Shown here: one piece after another, positions 61,922-64,000 of the stretch
Numbering within the stretch: position 1 is the first letter of the stretch
How the letters are laid out: each line of letters opens with the position of its first letter
Source: JAJCYL01 sp040222875
Lineage (GTDB): Bacteria; Bacteroidota; Bacteroidia; Cytophagales; Cyclobacteriaceae
NCBI GenBank assembly: GCA_040222875.1
Contig: JAVKCG010000004.1
Location: forward strand, 620,001 to 684,000
DNA: 64,000 bases
Direction: 5' to 3'
Program-made: the position numbers and the translations under genes
The notes under the pieces: model-generated
The model's input: only the letters and a program-made list of their open reading frames with translations
Databases searched by the model: none
What the model was told of the DNA's origin: nothing

Positions 61922-63049
61922 TTGGCAGGCATTTACATTCATATTCCTTTTTGCCAGCAGGCATGTCATTACTGCGATTTTCATTTTTCTACTAACCTCA
62001 AACTTAAACGTCAATTGTGCGATGCCCTTGTTAAAGAGTTGGCATTGCAAAAAGATTACCTTGGAAATTCGAGTATCAAAACAATCTACTTCGGCGGAGG
62101 AACACCTTCTCTTCTTACTCAGAATGAACTCAGTTCAATTCTCAATCAAGTGAGCAATACCTTTTCTGTGGCTATCGATGCAGAAATTACACTCGAAGCA
62201 AATCCTGAGAACCTCGACACTGGATATCTTCAATTTTTAAGATCTCTTGGGATTAACAGATTGAGCGTTGGCATCCAAAGTTTTGATGACATTACATTGC
62301 GAAAACTGAATAGAAACCACGACAGCACCTCCGCCATTGACTCTTTTCAGTATGCCCGCAAGGTTGGTTTTGAAAGTATCAGCATCGATCTAATATATGC
62401 CACAGATCAGGATGACCAAAAATGGCTTAATGATTTAAATAAGGCCATCGATTTAAACCCTGAACACATTTCAGCTTATTGTCTGACCATTGAACAAAAA
62501 ACAGTATTTGGTAAATGGGTATCAAAAGGGAAAATGGATGAAGTACCAGATGATACTGGTGCCAGGCACTTTGAGATGGGTCATAATCACTTGTCGAAAG
62601 CGGGGTATGAACATTATGAGATTTCCAATTTTTGTAAGCCGGGGCATTATTCTAAACACAATACCGCCTACTGGAGCGGCAATCACTATTTGGGCATAGG
62701 GCCTGGGGCCCATTCTTACAATGGCGGCTCAAGGCAGTTCAACGTGAGCAATAACCCTAAGTATATAAAGGCTATATGCGAAGGGATAGTGCCTTTTGAA
62801 ATAGAACAACTTTCGGAGATCGATAAAATCAATGAATACTTAATGACATCGTTGAGAACAAAGTGGGGGGTAGATCTTGATATAGTCAAATCGAGGTTTG
62901 ATAATACCAATTTTGATGACGTTTTGAGAAAATTGTATGGGTTTGAAAAACGGTGTTTGCTGACGGTAACTGGCAACAAAGCGATCTTGACTTTGAAGGG
63001 GCAATTGTTGGCAGACGAACTCACAAGTCAATTAATGGTAACTGATTAA
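61922..63049 (+). CDS. hemW: Radical SAM haem chaperone HemW
   Basis: A 375-residue protein with a TTG start; AGIYIHIPFCQQACHYCDFHF is the family N-terminus and includes the radical SAM CxxxCxxC cluster. Further family features are IKTIYFGGGTPSLL, LEANPE, INRLSVGIQSFDD and the C-terminal EYLMTSLRTKWGVDL winged-helix segment. The His in GPGAHSY is present. HemW hands haem to respiratory enzymes; it is often misnamed oxygen-independent coproporphyrinogen oxidase (HemN), from which it differs at the N-terminus. Confidence 0.92.
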   Translation: MAGIYIHIPFCQQACHYCDFHFSTNLKLKRQLCDALVKELALQKDYLGNSSIKTIYFGGGTPSLLTQNELSSILNQVSNTFSVAIDAEITLEANPENLDTGYLQFLRSLGINRLSVGIQSFDDITLRKLNRNHDSTSAIDSFQYARKVGFESISIDLIYATDQDDQKWLNDLNKAIDLNPEHISAYCLTIEQKTVFGKWVSKGKMDEVPDDTGARHFEMGHNHLSKAGYEHYEISNFCKPGHYSKHNTAYWSGNHYLGIGPGAHSYNGGSRQFNVSNNPKYIKAICEGIVPFEIEQLSEIDKINEYLMTSLRTKWGVDLDIVKSRFDNTNFDDVLRKLYGFEKRCLLTVTGNKAILTLKGQLLADELTSQLMVTD

Positions 63050-63091
63050 AATCATTTCGTTTAAAATTGAAAATCTGTAAATTGACACGCA

Positions 63092-63457
63092 ATGTCTCCT
63101 GAAGAGAAAAAAGCATTTATCCTTCTAAAATCTTTAATCTTTCATTACCACGGACTGGATGAAGATGAGGAGCGAATACTCAATATCACCGCGGATGAAT
63201 TGGATGCCCATGAAGAATTGGTTTGGGCAAATGCTTTTATAGCCCAGGATTATATGTCAGCTTTTGACCGCTCCAGGGAGTATCTAAATAAAATTATTGG
63301 CAAGCTGGATAAGCAGAAAAGAATTGACTACCTCATAATAGTGTGGGAAGACAACAACAAGAAAGGCTACCTCACTGAAATGGAAGCAACTGCGATGCTC
63401 AACTTGGCCAAAGATTGGGAAGTCGAGAAAGAGCTTTTGAAGAAAGTGAAAACCTAA
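63092..63457 (+). CDS. TerB-like small helical protein
   Basis: A 121-residue, all-helical acidic protein (MSPEEKKAFILLKSLIFHYHGLDEDEERIL...). A helix-turn with LDEDE near the start and a repeat-like pair (RIDYLIIVWEDNNKKGYLTEMEATAMLNLAKDW) resemble TerB/DUF533-type folds, but the metal-binding acidic residues are not certain. It sits between hemW and a gamma-glutamylcyclotransferase-like gene. Function unknown. Confidence 0.6.
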   Translation: MSPEEKKAFILLKSLIFHYHGLDEDEERILNITADELDAHEELVWANAFIAQDYMSAFDRSREYLNKIIGKLDKQKRIDYLIIVWEDNNKKGYLTEMEATAMLNLAKDWEVEKELLKKVKT

Positions 63458-63502
63458 GTTCACACCTTCTCATTTAGTTATCCTAAGAATATAGCCAACT
63501 AA

Positions 63503-63847
63503 TTGGCTTTAAATCAAAAGGTGGACAGACTATTTATATACGGAACATTAGGCCCTGGCAAACCCAATGAAAATATTTTAAATCAAATTGGCGGAAACTG
63601 GGAAAAAGCCTATGTGAGAGGGAAATTATTCGAGGAAGGTTGGGGTGCTAAAATGGGCTCCCCGGGAATAAGACTTGCTGAGGATAGCGGAATGGTCAAT
63701 GGGCACTTATTTATTTCTGAAAACCTAAAAGATCATTGGAAAGAACTTGATGAATTTGAAGGTGAGGCTTACAAGAGGGTGAAAACCAAATCAACACTTG
63801 AAGTAACAGGAAATGAGGTTGAAGCCTTTATATATGTTTTGAAATAA
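63503..63847 (+). CDS. Gamma-glutamylcyclotransferase-like (AIG2) protein
   Basis: A 114-residue protein. The substrate-binding loop FIYGTLGPGKPN (family YGTLxxG) and the catalytic Glu region DEFEGEAYKRV are present, and the end is EAFIYVL. Members cleave gamma-glutamyl amides to 5-oxoproline. The start is a TTG at 63503 or a GTG at 63521; both leave the domain whole. It is followed by a 42-nt gap and the RibD-like gene. Confidence 0.85.
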   Translation: MALNQKVDRLFIYGTLGPGKPNENILNQIGGNWEKAYVRGKLFEEGWGAKMGSPGIRLAEDSGMVNGHLFISENLKDHWKELDEFEGEAYKRVKTKSTLEVTGNEVEAFIYVLK

Positions 63848-63889
63848 CCGGATTCACCATCGCTCATTGAGAAGGAAACAGATTCAACA

Positions 63890-64000
63890 ATGGAAAAGAA
63901 GAACAGTGTTTATATAGCGACGAGTTTAGATGGTCATATAGCTGATAGAAACGGCGGCATTGATTGGTTGGATTCAATCAGCATCCCAGAAGATCAAGAC
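63890..64000 (+). CDS. RibD C-terminal/DHFR-family reductase (3' truncated)
   Basis: The first 37 codons are visible and run off the right edge. They read MEKKNSVYIATSLDGHIADRNGGIDWLDS, matching the start of small dihydrofolate-reductase-fold proteins of the RibD C-terminal family (SLDGxIAxxxGxxDW). Enzyme substrate cannot be judged from this piece. Confidence 0.85.
   Translation, partial: MEKKNSVYIATSLDGHIADRNGGIDWLDSISIPEDQD

Noticed and set aside
61922..63049. Annotation as oxygen-independent coproporphyrinogen oxidase (HemN)
   Set aside because: The N-terminus and length match HemW, whose radical SAM motif begins at the very start of the protein.
1..64000. tRNA, rRNA or CRISPR loci
   Set aside because: Reading the intergenic gaps by eye gave no cloverleaf with a CCA-type end, no rRNA-like stretch and no direct-repeat/spacer pattern. 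A covariance-model search would be the decisive test.

Overview
The window is a contiguous chromosomal piece of a Bacteroidota genome, most likely a gliding, free-living member of the Cytophagales. The evidence is a complete gldK-gldL-gldM-gldN motor operon with a PorP/SprF-type barrel, a PorW/SprE-type TPR lipoprotein, a secreted protein with a type IX secretion (T9SS) C-terminal sorting domain, an F-type ATPase operon without the beta and epsilon genes, and an ECF sigma/anti-sigma pair followed by a DUF4097-like protein. The genus cannot be fixed from sequence alone. I saw no rRNA, tRNA, CRISPR array, insertion sequence or integrase.

Layout. 1-15 kb: secreted and periplasmic catabolic proteins (BNR propeller, amidohydrolase, serine hydrolase, M1 peptidase, DUF3857 protein, an unknown secreted protein) mixed with housekeeping genes (nucleoid-associated protein, murI), an orphan VapB-type antitoxin and a 73-residue LuxR-type DNA-binding protein. 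15-22 kb: a biotin carrier protein, a GNAT acetyltransferase, then a tight leftward cluster: alpha/beta hydrolase, ATP-grasp with a lysine/alanine-rich tail, class I glutamine amidotransferase, circularly permuted ATP-grasp, and a CotH-like kinase. 22-27 kb: DinB protein, methyltransferase and three tandem paralogous ATP-grasp enzymes, lying directly downstream of the succinate dehydrogenase operon (26.9-30.5 kb). 30.6-33.5 kb: a SUMF1-fold secreted protein and a T9SS cargo with about ten glycine-rich, partly RGD-containing repeats. 33.5-38.7 kb: small envelope proteins, the sigma/anti-sigma operon, and a methyltransferase/UbiA-like pair.

38.8-48.3 kb: M23 peptidase, bactofilin, AtpZ, an AtpI-like protein and atpBEFHAG, diverging from PorW/SprE, which is followed by a class A penicillin-binding protein and uvrC. 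52.4-63 kb: gldN, gldM, gldL, gldK and porP in transcription-reverse order, then hemD, a DUF4271 protein, a BamA/TamA-like barrel and divergent hemW. The right edge has a TerB-like protein, a gamma-glutamylcyclotransferase-like protein and the start of a RibD/DHFR-family reductase.

The strongest candidates for an undescribed system are the two ATP-grasp clusters at 16-27 kb. Five ATP-grasp-type ligases lie within about 10 kb, together with an amidotransferase, a hydrolase, a methyltransferase and a CotH-like kinase. This gene content suggests synthesis and tailoring of peptide-like or amide-linked small molecules. The domain calls rest on visible motifs; the shared pathway is inference.
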